The notes beneath the pieces were generated by a model, which was not told the origin of the DNA, did no database searches, and worked only from the letters and a program-made list of their open reading frames with translations. The translations under genes and the position numbers were made by a program. This document shows positions 6,838 to 13,795 of a DNA stretch of 24,332 nucleotides, piece by piece; the stretch's first letter is position 1, and every line of letters begins with the position of its first letter. The stretch lies in NCBI GenBank assembly GCA_009775225.1, contig VSPE01000035.1:1-24332 (forward strand), given 5' to 3'. Source of the stretch: Muribaculaceae bacterium (lineage in GTDB: Bacteria; Bacteroidota; Bacteroidia; Bacteroidales; Muribaculaceae).

Positions 6838-8418
6838 ATGACACGCCTGACTTCACTGCTTCCTCTGCTCCTCACCATACTGTGCCTTGCGGCTGCATCG
6901 TGCATACACAACGACATCCCCTACCCCCGCATACAGGCAAACATTCTGTCGTTCACCGTCAAAGGCCAGGACGGCGCTCCTGTTATCGACTCGGTGACCC
7001 GCACCGTCACCGTACCCTTCCCCGAGGACGCCGACCTCTACAACGTGTCAGTGACAGGCTACTCCCTCACCCCCGGCTCGCACTTCGTGGACGACCCCTT
7101 CAACAAGAGCATCGACCTCTCCACGCCTCTGCCCGTGTATATACACCTCTATCAGGACTGGCTATGGACTATCATCGCCCGTCAGGATATAGAGCGCTAC
7201 TTCGAGGTGGAAGGCCAGATGGGCGAAAGCACTATCGACGTGCCGGGCCGACGCGTGGTGGTGACCGTGCGCTCTACCGCCGACCTCGCCGCTATCGTGA
7301 TATCACGCATAAAACTCGGCCCCAAAGGCTCGACAATGACACCCGAGCTAACTTCCGGCAGCACTTTCGACGGCCGCACGCCGTTTAATATAGAAATCAC
7401 CAACTACGGCCACACCGAAACATGGAGCGTGTACGTGCTCCGGATGGCAGAGGCCGTGAAAACAGTAAGCGCCGACGGCTGGACGCGCGTGGCATGGGTG
7501 AAAGGCCAGGCCGAGGCTGGAGCTGACAACGGCGTGGAATACCGCCTCAAAGGCTCTGAGGAATGGACTCGCGTACCCGCCGAAGACATCACATCTGTAA
7601 GCGGAACATTTACCGCCTGCATCAAGCACCTCTCGCCCGCCAGCACCTACGAAGCCCGCGCCTACTCCGGCGAAGACTTCGGCGAAATCATAGGCTTCAC
7701 CACCGGTACAGAAGTGCAGCTCCCCAACTCCGACTTCGAATACTGGTGGCTCGACAAGAAGGTATGGTGTCCATGGCAGGAAGGGCACGACGCATTCTGG
7801 GGCACAGGAAATCCGGGAGCGGCAACCCTGGGGCAGTCCAACGTATATCCCTCCGAAGACACTCCATCCGGCTCGGGCTACGCCGCCTGTCTCGAAACGC
7901 GCTTCGTGGGCATAGGCACGCTCGGCAAACTTGCCGCAGGCAGCGTGTTCGCAGGCTACTTCGTCCGCACCGACGGCACAAACGGCATCCTCAGCATGGG
8001 CCGCCCGTTCGCCGAACGCCCCACAAGGCTCCGCGGACGCTTCAAATACACCGGGGCAACTATCAACTACGCAGACAAGGCTTCGGAATTCCAGGCCATG
8101 CTCGGTGAGCCTGACACCTGCATTGTGTGGATGGCACTGGTAGACAGCGCCGAGCCGATAGAAATCCGCACAAACCCGGCCAACCGCGCCCTGTTCGACC
8201 CCGATGCCGACTACTGCATAGCATACGGCAAAATGGAACAGGCGCAGCCGGTAAACTCGTATATACCCTTCGACTTCACGCTCGAATACAAGTCGACATC
8301 GCGCGTGCCGCGCTACATCCTCGTCACGGCATCCTCGAGCAAATACGGCGACTATTTCACCGGCGGCACAGGCGCCGTACTCTACATCGACGACCTCGTG
8401 CTCGAATACGACTACTAA
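6838..8418 (+). CDS. PCMD-family lipoprotein (putative carbohydrate-metabolism domain)
   Basis: This 526-residue lipoprotein has a signal ending AASC (Cys22) followed by IHNDIPYP. Residues ~30-205 hold two beta-sandwich modules of the kind found on Bacteroidota surface lipoproteins. Residues ~210-290 look fibronectin-like (WTRVAWVKG, YEARAYSGEDFGE). Residues ~295-526 match my memory of the PCMD domain (PF13201): NSDFEYWW, PWQEGHDAFWGTGNPG, LAAGSVFAGYF, GRPFAERPTRLRG, VLYIDDLVLEY. The family is thought to act on or bind carbohydrate, but no biochemistry is established that I know of. It is the last gene of an operon with two barrels, which suggests a surface lipoprotein working with or displayed through them. 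No ordinary terminator follows; an AT-rich set of inverted repeats lies downstream. Confidence 0.85.
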   Translation: MTRLTSLLPLLLTILCLAAASCIHNDIPYPRIQANILSFTVKGQDGAPVIDSVTRTVTVPFPEDADLYNVSVTGYSLTPGSHFVDDPFNKSIDLSTPLPVYIHLYQDWLWTIIARQDIERYFEVEGQMGESTIDVPGRRVVVTVRSTADLAAIVISRIKLGPKGSTMTPELTSGSTFDGRTPFNIEITNYGHTETWSVYVLRMAEAVKTVSADGWTRVAWVKGQAEAGADNGVEYRLKGSEEWTRVPAEDITSVSGTFTACIKHLSPASTYEARAYSGEDFGEIIGFTTGTEVQLPNSDFEYWWLDKKVWCPWQEGHDAFWGTGNPGAATLGQSNVYPSEDTPSGSGYAACLETRFVGIGTLGKLAAGSVFAGYFVRTDGTNGILSMGRPFAERPTRLRGRFKYTGATINYADKASEFQAMLGEPDTCIVWMALVDSAEPIEIRTNPANRALFDPDADYCIAYGKMEQAQPVNSYIPFDFTLEYKSTSRVPRYILVTASSSKYGDYFTGGTGAVLYIDDLVLEYDY

Positions 8419-8438
8419 ACACTCACTATCACTTATTG

Positions 8439-8548
8439 CCAAACAATTAAAACTATTAAAAACAATTATTATTGATTTAAATCAATTTAATTGATTGAGA
8501 TAAAACCGATAAAAAAACAATTGTTTCTAAATTGTTTTAATTGTTTGG
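8439..8548. repeat. Long imperfect inverted repeat with nested palindromes between convergent genes
   Basis: CCAAACAATTAAAAC at 8439-8453 is the exact reverse complement of 8534-8548. With mismatches the arms extend to about 33 bases (8439-8471 and 8516-8548), both holding a second AAACAATT core. Inside lie the perfect palindrome ATTGATTTAAATCAAT (8471-8486) and the overlapping ATCAAT-TTA-ATTGAT (8481-8495). The region separates two convergent genes and may act in transcription ending, as a protein-binding site, or as a repeat element. Confidence 0.75.
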
Positions 8549-8570
8549 AACTTAAGAAAAAAGGAGCAGG

Positions 8571-8614
8571 GAGAAAAGAAAAGTCCGTGCCACCTATCTG
8601 CAGGCGACACGGAC
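8571..8614 (-). terminator. Terminator of the rubrerythrin gene
   Basis: Read on the minus strand, 8614-8603 pairs with 8594-8583 in a 12-bp stem containing two wobbles, with an 8-base loop. A T-rich tail (TTTTCTTTTC) follows. It begins about 35 bases after the rubrerythrin stop codon. Confidence 0.85.
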
Positions 8615-8649
8615 ACATCAAATATATGACAATTTTACACGTAGTATGA

Positions 8650-9243
8650 TTATTCCAGGGCTTCGGTATAGTCCATGCCCATGTAGTGTTCGCGAGGATG
8701 GTCGCAGGCAGGACATTCAGCCGGAGGCTCGGTGCCCTTGTATTCGTAGCCGCACACAAGGCACTTCCACGTAATTTCGTGGTCGCGTTTCCACACCGTG
8801 CCCTCCTCTACCTGACGCAGATAGTGAAGGAAGCGATGGCGGTGCTGTTCCTCAATATCGGCGATAGCAAGGAAATGCTCGGCGATATCGTCAAAGCCCT
8901 CCTCCTTGGCCACCACGGCAAACTTGCGGTACATCTCAGTACCTTCGGTAAGCTCTTCCTGTGCGGCAGTCTCGAGGTTCTGTGCGGTAGTGCCGATTAT
9001 GCCTGCGTCCACATCGAGAGTCACAGGCAGCGAACCGCCTTCAAGATATTTGAAGTATACCTTGGCATGGCGCAGCTCATTGTTCGCAGTCTCGGTGAAC
9101 ACTTGCTGTATCGGAAAATATTTTTCTTTCTCAGCCTGAGAGGCATAGAATATATACCGGCTGTAGGCTGCCGATTCGGCCATATAGGAAATCACCAGGT
9201 TTTTCTCAGTCCGGGTGCCCTTTATACTTTTCTTAGAGGTCAT
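8650..9243 (-). CDS. rbr: Rubrerythrin
   Basis: This 197-residue cytoplasmic enzyme detoxifies hydrogen peroxide in anaerobes, using reduced rubredoxin-type iron to feed electrons to a diiron centre. The N-terminal four-helix domain carries the diiron ligands: Glu23, the ExxH at Glu56/His59, Glu residues near 96-100, and the second ExxH at Glu131/His134. The C-terminal rubredoxin domain has both CxxC pairs (Cys161/Cys164 and Cys177/Cys180). Length and order match classical rubrerythrin, with no missing ligand. The gene has its own terminator at 8571-8614 and lies convergent to the PCMD operon. In the 70-base upstream gap I find no TAnnTTTG box on the minus strand, so it may use another sigma factor or an activator, or be read with the upstream HAD gene. 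Confidence 0.96.
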   Translation of the reverse strand: MTSKKSIKGTRTEKNLVISYMAESAAYSRYIFYASQAEKEKYFPIQQVFTETANNELRHAKVYFKYLEGGSLPVTLDVDAGIIGTTAQNLETAAQEELTEGTEMYRKFAVVAKEEGFDDIAEHFLAIADIEEQHRHRFLHYLRQVEEGTVWKRDHEITWKCLVCGYEYKGTEPPAECPACDHPREHYMGMDYTEALE

Positions 9244-9313
9244 GATGAGAGGTATTTCAGATTGTGTAGTTTATTTGATTTTGCATAATAAACACCTCCT
9301 GCGCCTCCAATGT

Positions 9314-10156
9314 TCAGCTCTCGAAATCTTTTTCTATGAAGCGGGCCACGGCATCGGTGTAGTTAGGCTCTATCACCACATGGGCGGCCTCCTTCACCTC
9401 AGGCAGCGCATTTCCCACAGCCACAGCCATATCGGCTACCTCAAACATCGGCAAATCGTTAAGGCTATCGCCGAACACCACGAGCCTGTCGGCGCCGCAA
9501 CTTTCTTTGAGCGACTGCACGGCGGTGGCCTTGCTCACCCCCGGCGGGAATATCTCGAGATTATACACATGAGGGTTGAAAATATCGGGATAGCAGCACA
9601 CCGAACACTCGCTGTGCTGGCGGAAAGCCTCGGCTGCGCGGCGCACAGGCTCCTCCGGCCCCATGCCGTAGAAGAGCATGGAGCGGTGTAGCGCGCGTGG
9701 CGGAGCCGGCGTGCCGAGGTGAAAGCGCTTCAGGGACAGATTGCAGCGCTCTAACCAGAAGCTCTCTTCGGCCTTGTTCAGCACAGGCGCGCCGTGGTAT
9801 ACATCGAGAGTGGCGCCATCGTCGGCCATTACATACACAAAGGGGTGCACGCCGCAACGCCGGCATATATCGAGGGCGCCTGCCACATCGGCCGAGGGCA
9901 CGAAGTGCGCGTGAGAGAAGCAGGCGTCGGCACGCTCCCAGCGCGCGCAACCCGTCATCACTATAGCCGGAGCATTTGTGCTAATGCCAGCCAGAAGAGG
10001 CACCACCGTAGCCGGAGTGCGCGCCGTAGCCACGGTGACAAGGGCGCCGCGGACGCTCAGTTCATCGATAATGGAGGCCGAACGCTGCGATATGCGGCTG
10101 TCGGTGCCCAGCAGAGTGCCGTCGAGGTCACTTATGTAGATAGTCTTTTGCTTCAA
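9314..10156 (-). CDS. HAD-superfamily (Cof-type, IIB) phosphatase
   Basis: This 280-residue cytoplasmic hydrolase probably removes phosphate from sugar phosphates, nucleotides or similar small metabolites. Motif I DLDGT holds the nucleophile Asp10 and the acid/base Asp12, at the very N-terminus. TVATARTP fits motif II; GVSKATAV supplies the motif III lysine; GDSLNDLPMF is motif IV. A large cap between motifs II and III is typical of Cof/HAD-IIB members. The start is TTG at 10156, because motif I needs this N-terminus and no in-frame ATG lies before it. The TTG shares four bases (TTGA on the minus strand) with the tcdA stop, suggesting coupled translation. The exact substrate cannot be told from sequence. 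Confidence 0.9.
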   Translation of the reverse strand: MKQKTIYISDLDGTLLGTDSRISQRSASIIDELSVRGALVTVATARTPATVVPLLAGISTNAPAIVMTGCARWERADACFSHAHFVPSADVAGALDICRRCGVHPFVYVMADDGATLDVYHGAPVLNKAEESFWLERCNLSLKRFHLGTPAPPRALHRSMLFYGMGPEEPVRRAAEAFRQHSECSVCCYPDIFNPHVYNLEIFPPGVSKATAVQSLKESCGADRLVVFGDSLNDLPMFEVADMAVAVGNALPEVKEAAHVVIEPNYTDAVARFIEKDFES

Positions 10157-10881
10157 TGTGTCGAAGAGTATATATCGTTAATCACCAGATATGCCAGCCG
10201 CAGCCCGAATACAGCCGTGGCGTGAGCGAACGTGCCATTCACGCCCTTGGGGCCGTCGGCGGCCTGCGGCAGCGTCTCGGGGCTGTACACGCACTTGAAT
10301 TTGCGCTTGGGGAAAACGCCCGAACGGCGGAAGCGCGTGCGCAGTGCGCGTGCCAGCGGGCAGCCGTCCACCTTCCAGAACTCAGCCACGGCAATGGCGC
10401 CGGGGTCGAGCTTGCGGGCCGCGCCCATCGACGAGAAGAAAGCGTGGCGAGGCGCGGTGGTCGGGTCGGTGCAGCGGAGTATGAGGTCGGCCTTGTCGGC
10501 AAGCGAGTCTATGGCATCTATCACATAGTCGTAGCTCTCGATGTCGAAATCGGCACCCGTATCGGGAGTGTATCGGCCCTGCACAGCCTCAACCGTGGCG
10601 GCGGGATTGATGTCGGCGATGCGAGCGGCAAGGACATCCACTTTTGGCAGACCTATTGTCGACACTGCGGCAGGGAGCTGGCGGTTTATGTTCGAAGGCG
10701 CCACGGTGTCGCTGTCGACGAGCGTTATATGTCCCACCGCCGAGCGTGCTAACGCTTCCACGAACCACGAACCCACGCCGCCGGTGCCGAACACCAGAAC
10801 GCGTGTGGCCGCGAGCACATCCATCATGGCGCCGCCGGCAAGCAGGCGTTCGCGGCCGAAGTATTCATTTTGCTCTGTCAT
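10153..10881 (-). CDS. tcdA: tRNA threonylcarbamoyladenosine dehydratase
   Basis: This 242-residue E1-like enzyme uses ATP to cyclise t6A at position 37 of tRNAs to ct6A, which sharpens decoding of ANN codons. The nucleotide-binding motif FGTGGVGSW is at ~31-39. VDSDTVAPSNINRQ and the DYVIDAIDS segment are typical of the TcdA/MoeB/ThiF fold, and the length fits TcdA rather than ThiF/MoeB (no zinc Cys pairs are seen). The start is ATG 10881: a promoter -7 box at 10888-10895 covers the in-frame TTG at 10890, and YFGRERLLAG follows in the usual place. The 3' end overlaps the HAD gene by four bases, so the two form an operon. Confidence 0.92.
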   Translation of the reverse strand: MTEQNEYFGRERLLAGGAMMDVLAATRVLVFGTGGVGSWFVEALARSAVGHITLVDSDTVAPSNINRQLPAAVSTIGLPKVDVLAARIADINPAATVEAVQGRYTPDTGADFDIESYDYVIDAIDSLADKADLILRCTDPTTAPRHAFFSSMGAARKLDPGAIAVAEFWKVDGCPLARALRTRFRRSGVFPKRKFKCVYSPETLPQAADGPKGVNGTFAHATAVFGLRLAYLVINDIYSSTH

Positions 10882-10887
10882 AGACTG

Positions 10888-10895
10888 CAAATTTA
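10888..10895 (-). promoter_or_regulatory. -7 promoter element of tcdA
   Basis: On the minus strand this reads TAAATTTG, matching TAnnTTTG. Transcription would then begin only about 0-4 bases before ATG 10881, so the message has almost no leader. Confidence 0.65.
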
Positions 10896-10920
10896 CTGAT
10901 TTTTTTTAACACTCTCTAAT

Positions 10921-10952
10921 CAAAACGGGCGCCCGCCAGAGCAGACACCCGT
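10921..10952 (-). terminator. Probable terminator of rpoD
   Basis: On the minus strand ACGGGTG (10952-10946) pairs with CGCCCGT (10931-10925), including one wobble, with a 14-base loop and then TTTTG. It lies 29 bases after the rpoD stop and upstream of the tcdA promoter. Confidence 0.6.
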
Positions 10953-10980
10953 AAAATCCTAATCTTATTCCATGTGTGGC

Positions 10981-11841
10981 TTATGAGCCGAGGTAGCTCT
11001 TCAGCAGTCGGCTCTTCTGACCCTTGAGGCGGCGTATGGCCTTCTCCTTGATTTGACGCACACGCTCACGTGTGAGGTCGAACTTGGCGCCGATTTCCTC
11101 GAGAGTCATCTCCTGGCAACCGATGCCAAAGAACATCTTGAGGATTTCGCGCTCGCGCTCGTGGAGCTGGCGGAGAGCACGTTCCACTTCGTTGGACAAC
11201 GACTCCTGGTTCAGGGCAGCGTCGGCCATAGGACTGTCGTCGTTAGTGAGCACGTCGAGAAGGCTGTTGTCCTCGCCTTCCACAAAGGGAGCGTCAACCG
11301 AGATATGACGGCCCGACACCTTGAGCGTGTCGGCAATCTTCTCAACAGGAACGTCGAGAGTCTCGGCGAGTTCCTCGGGCGACGGACGGCGCTCGTTCTC
11401 CTGCTCGAACTTCGACAGAGCCTTGCCGATTTTGTTGAGCGAACCCACCTGATTGAGGGGGAGGCGCACTATACGGCTTTGCTCAGCCAAAGCCTGGAGT
11501 ATCGACTGGCGTATCCACCACACGGCATAAGAGATAAACTTGAAACCGCGTGTCTCATCGAACTTGCGTGCAGCCTTAATCAGGCCAAGATTTCCTTCGT
11601 TGATAAGGTCGGGGAGCGACAGTCCCTGATTTTGGTACTGTTTTGCCACCGATACCACGAAACGTAGATTTGCACGGGTCAGTTTTTCGAGAGCTGCTTC
11701 GTCACCCTGGCGAATGCGCTGTGCGAGTTCAACCTCCTCTTCTACAGAGATAAGCTCTTCGCGGCCTATTTCCTGAAGATATTTGTCGAGCGAGGCGCTT
11801 TCACGATTAGTAATTGATTTGGTGATTTTTAGTTGTCTCAT
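10981..11841 (-). CDS. rpoD: Primary sigma factor RpoD (Bacteroidota type)
   Basis: This 286-residue factor directs RNA polymerase to housekeeping promoters. Region 1.2 is near residues 18-50 (SLDKYLQEIGREELIS). Regions 2.1-2.4 include DLINEGNLGLIKAARKFD and FKFISYAVWWIRQSI, which bind core polymerase and the -7 box. Region 3 has LPLNQVGSLNKI, and region 4.2 has the helix-turn-helix LEEIGAKFDLTRERVRQIKE near the end. The large N-terminal region 1.1 of the E. coli protein is absent, as in the Bacteroides sigma-ABfr. The gene is transcribed alone, divergent from the 12066 gene, and has a close consensus promoter of the very class it recognises. Confidence 0.96.
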   Translation of the reverse strand: MRQLKITKSITNRESASLDKYLQEIGREELISVEEEVELAQRIRQGDEAALEKLTRANLRFVVSVAKQYQNQGLSLPDLINEGNLGLIKAARKFDETRGFKFISYAVWWIRQSILQALAEQSRIVRLPLNQVGSLNKIGKALSKFEQENERRPSPEELAETLDVPVEKIADTLKVSGRHISVDAPFVEGEDNSLLDVLTNDDSPMADAALNQESLSNEVERALRQLHEREREILKMFFGIGCQEMTLEEIGAKFDLTRERVRQIKEKAIRRLKGQKSRLLKSYLGS

Positions 11842-11879
11842 CTTATCTGTTTGATACCGTTAGAGATGCAATTAGCGTG

Positions 11880-11910
11880 CAAAGTTACAAATAATCTGCG
11901 AACACGCAAA
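11880..11910 (-). promoter_or_regulatory. rpoD promoter
   Basis: On the minus strand TTTG (11910-11907), a 19-base spacer and TAACTTTG (11887-11880) match the Bacteroidota primary-sigma consensus. The predicted leader is about 34 bases. Confidence 0.82.
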
Positions 11911-12012
11911 ATCCGCAGCATTAGAATTAACGGAAGTTCGGCCCGAATGGTGTACTTAAGTACGTTTTTTTATGATTTTTTTTGTTCCTTGCTCTTTTAT
12001 AACTCTATATTC

Positions 12013-12043
12013 TTGGCATTTCACGCGATAATAGCTAATTTTG
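12013..12043 (+). promoter_or_regulatory. Promoter of the 12066-18072 gene cluster
   Basis: TTG (12013-12015), a 20-base spacer and TAATTTTG (12036-12043) precede ATG 12066 by 22 bases. It is divergent from the rpoD promoter in the 224-base spacer 11842-12065. Confidence 0.8.
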
Positions 12044-12065
12044 CACTCGGAAAAAGCAGATTAAG

Positions 12066-13793
12066 ATGGCAAAACTACAACTTTACATCAATAAATCGCT
12101 GCGCGGTTACAAAAACCTTGTCAATATAAACCCCGAGGACTCGACAAGCCGTCATATACACGACTATCGCCATGCCCTCGAGGCAATTGTGTACGACCAT
12201 ACCCGCTCTAATGTATTCTTTCTCATCACTTATCTTGAGGAAGGCATCATGCTGTCGGTACTCCGTACGGTAGCCGCATCCGACTCCGACGACCATATCG
12301 CCGCCACTATCTTTGTGCCCGACGCAATGCCGGTCTCTGCCGATGAACTCACCTCTATCTGCGACTGCATCGCCGACGCTCTCCCCGACGACGGCCGCGA
12401 CTTATCTGCCGAAGCTGTTGCAGACCTGCGCCGTCTGTTCGCCAAAGACTATCCTATGGCCGACGACTCGTCCGTGCGCATGCCCTCATCGGGCCGAAAC
12501 TATGCTTTCGCCCTCTACTCCGGCCAATACCCCTCGCTGCAGCACTTCTTCCGCAAGCGCTTCCTCGTACCCGGAGCACATTCCTACGCAGGCCTGCTCC
12601 TTATTGAAAACGCCAAAGGCGCCGAGGGTACCGCCAATCTGTCGTGTGTCTCGCTGCCCGACACCGCCATACTCATTCCAGGCAAGCCATCGCGCGAGGG
12701 CTTCACGCCACACATAGCGGGAAAACCCTTCGAGAAACCGCTCCTATGGCCCGCCGGCTCCGAGCTGGAAATACAATGGCGCCGCACGGGCTTCAGCTCC
12801 GTAAACCGTATCGTAGCGCCCTGCGCCGGCGAGAGCGTGACCGACACTCCCGACACCTCCTTGGCCCGCAAGACAATATCGTCCTCCTCGTTCTATATCA
12901 CCGAGCAAGGCACTCATCGCTCTGTAGGCTCGTTCATGATTAAGGTAAACGGCATCGACATCGACGAACCGCAATCGTTTACCTACGCCGACCTGCACAA
13001 TGCCAAAGTGGAAATCAGCTCGCCGGGATACTTCGCATTCTCAGGGCGCTTCGACCTCGCTTCAAGCACCCACGCCCTGGTACAGATGAAGCAACTACAC
13101 CGTACATACCGCTTCGACCTGCCACTCAACACTCCCGACCCGGTAGAGGCTATCCGCATATACCTCAAGACCACGAAACCTATCACCCAATGCCCTATAG
13201 ATGGCTACGAGGTGACAGGCGACGGCATCGTGGAAGGCGCAGGCGTGAGCAACAGCATGGTATACGTAGGCGGCCACAGCCGCCGCATAATACGCTACGC
13301 CATAGCAGGCAGCCTGGCGGCTCTGCTCCTTGGCTTCTTACTGGGTTGGCTCACATTCCGCTCCATCGACAAAGGCCCGCACACAGCTCCCGTGGCAGTG
13401 GAGACGGCAGCACCCGAACCCACAATACCACAGACTCCCGAGCCGGTGACCGAACCGGAAGAAGAGCCGGAAATCGCCGTGCCCGAGCCGACAGACTACA
13501 CCGCAGCAGTAGCTTATCTCGACGAAAACAAAATCTGGGCACGCGCCGACATGGAAACCATACCCGGACTCGAAGGCCTATACGACGACATCAACAACTA
13601 TAATTTCGACCGCATACTTACTTATTGGGCACCCCTGCTCGAAGGGTCGGCCAACTTCCGCACTGTGGCAAAGGCCGTGGCCGGCGCCCCCGGAAAACGC
13701 GACCCGCACACAGGAGACCACAATCCTACTTACATAACCGCCGGCGACGAAGCAATACGCTGGCGCTCATACACCTACTGGGTAGACCCCTGA
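12066..13793 (+). CDS. Unrecognised single-pass membrane protein
   Basis: This 575-residue protein is one I do not recognise. It has no signal peptide. A basic patch (RRIIR, 406-410) leads into one clear membrane helix at ~409-431 (AIAGSLAALLLGFLLGWLTF). The ~405 residues before it are predicted to be cytoplasmic, and an acidic, Pro/Glu-rich stretch (~437-475: PEPTIPQTPEPVTEPEEEPE) leads to a ~100-residue C-terminal part outside the membrane. The N-terminus (KLQLYINKSLRGYKNLVNI) and residues ~278-380 (SFMIKVNGIDIDEPQSF, then beta-like strands ending YRFDLPL) look like folded domains. The topology resembles an anti-sigma or envelope-signalling protein, but no motif proves that. It is the first gene of a close-packed cluster, two bases from the GH31 gene, and divergent from rpoD. 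Confidence 0.8.
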   Translation: MAKLQLYINKSLRGYKNLVNINPEDSTSRHIHDYRHALEAIVYDHTRSNVFFLITYLEEGIMLSVLRTVAASDSDDHIAATIFVPDAMPVSADELTSICDCIADALPDDGRDLSAEAVADLRRLFAKDYPMADDSSVRMPSSGRNYAFALYSGQYPSLQHFFRKRFLVPGAHSYAGLLLIENAKGAEGTANLSCVSLPDTAILIPGKPSREGFTPHIAGKPFEKPLLWPAGSELEIQWRRTGFSSVNRIVAPCAGESVTDTPDTSLARKTISSSSFYITEQGTHRSVGSFMIKVNGIDIDEPQSFTYADLHNAKVEISSPGYFAFSGRFDLASSTHALVQMKQLHRTYRFDLPLNTPDPVEAIRIYLKTTKPITQCPIDGYEVTGDGIVEGAGVSNSMVYVGGHSRRIIRYAIAGSLAALLLGFLLGWLTFRSIDKGPHTAPVAVETAAPEPTIPQTPEPVTEPEEEPEIAVPEPTDYTAAVAYLDENKIWARADMETIPGLEGLYDDINNYNFDRILTYWAPLLEGSANFRTVAKAVAGAPGKRDPHTGDHNPTYITAGDEAIRWRSYTYWVDP

Positions 13794-13795
13794 CC

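Noticed and set aside
7348..8442. 364-residue minus-strand frame opposite the PCMD gene
   Set aside because: It is antisense to a well-supported gene, has Cys/Ala/Val-rich composition and no recognisable motif, and arises from GC-rich codon structure.
13625..13795. 57-residue N-terminal extension of the GH31 enzyme
   Set aside because: It would overlap the upstream gene and hide the signal peptide that starts at 13796.
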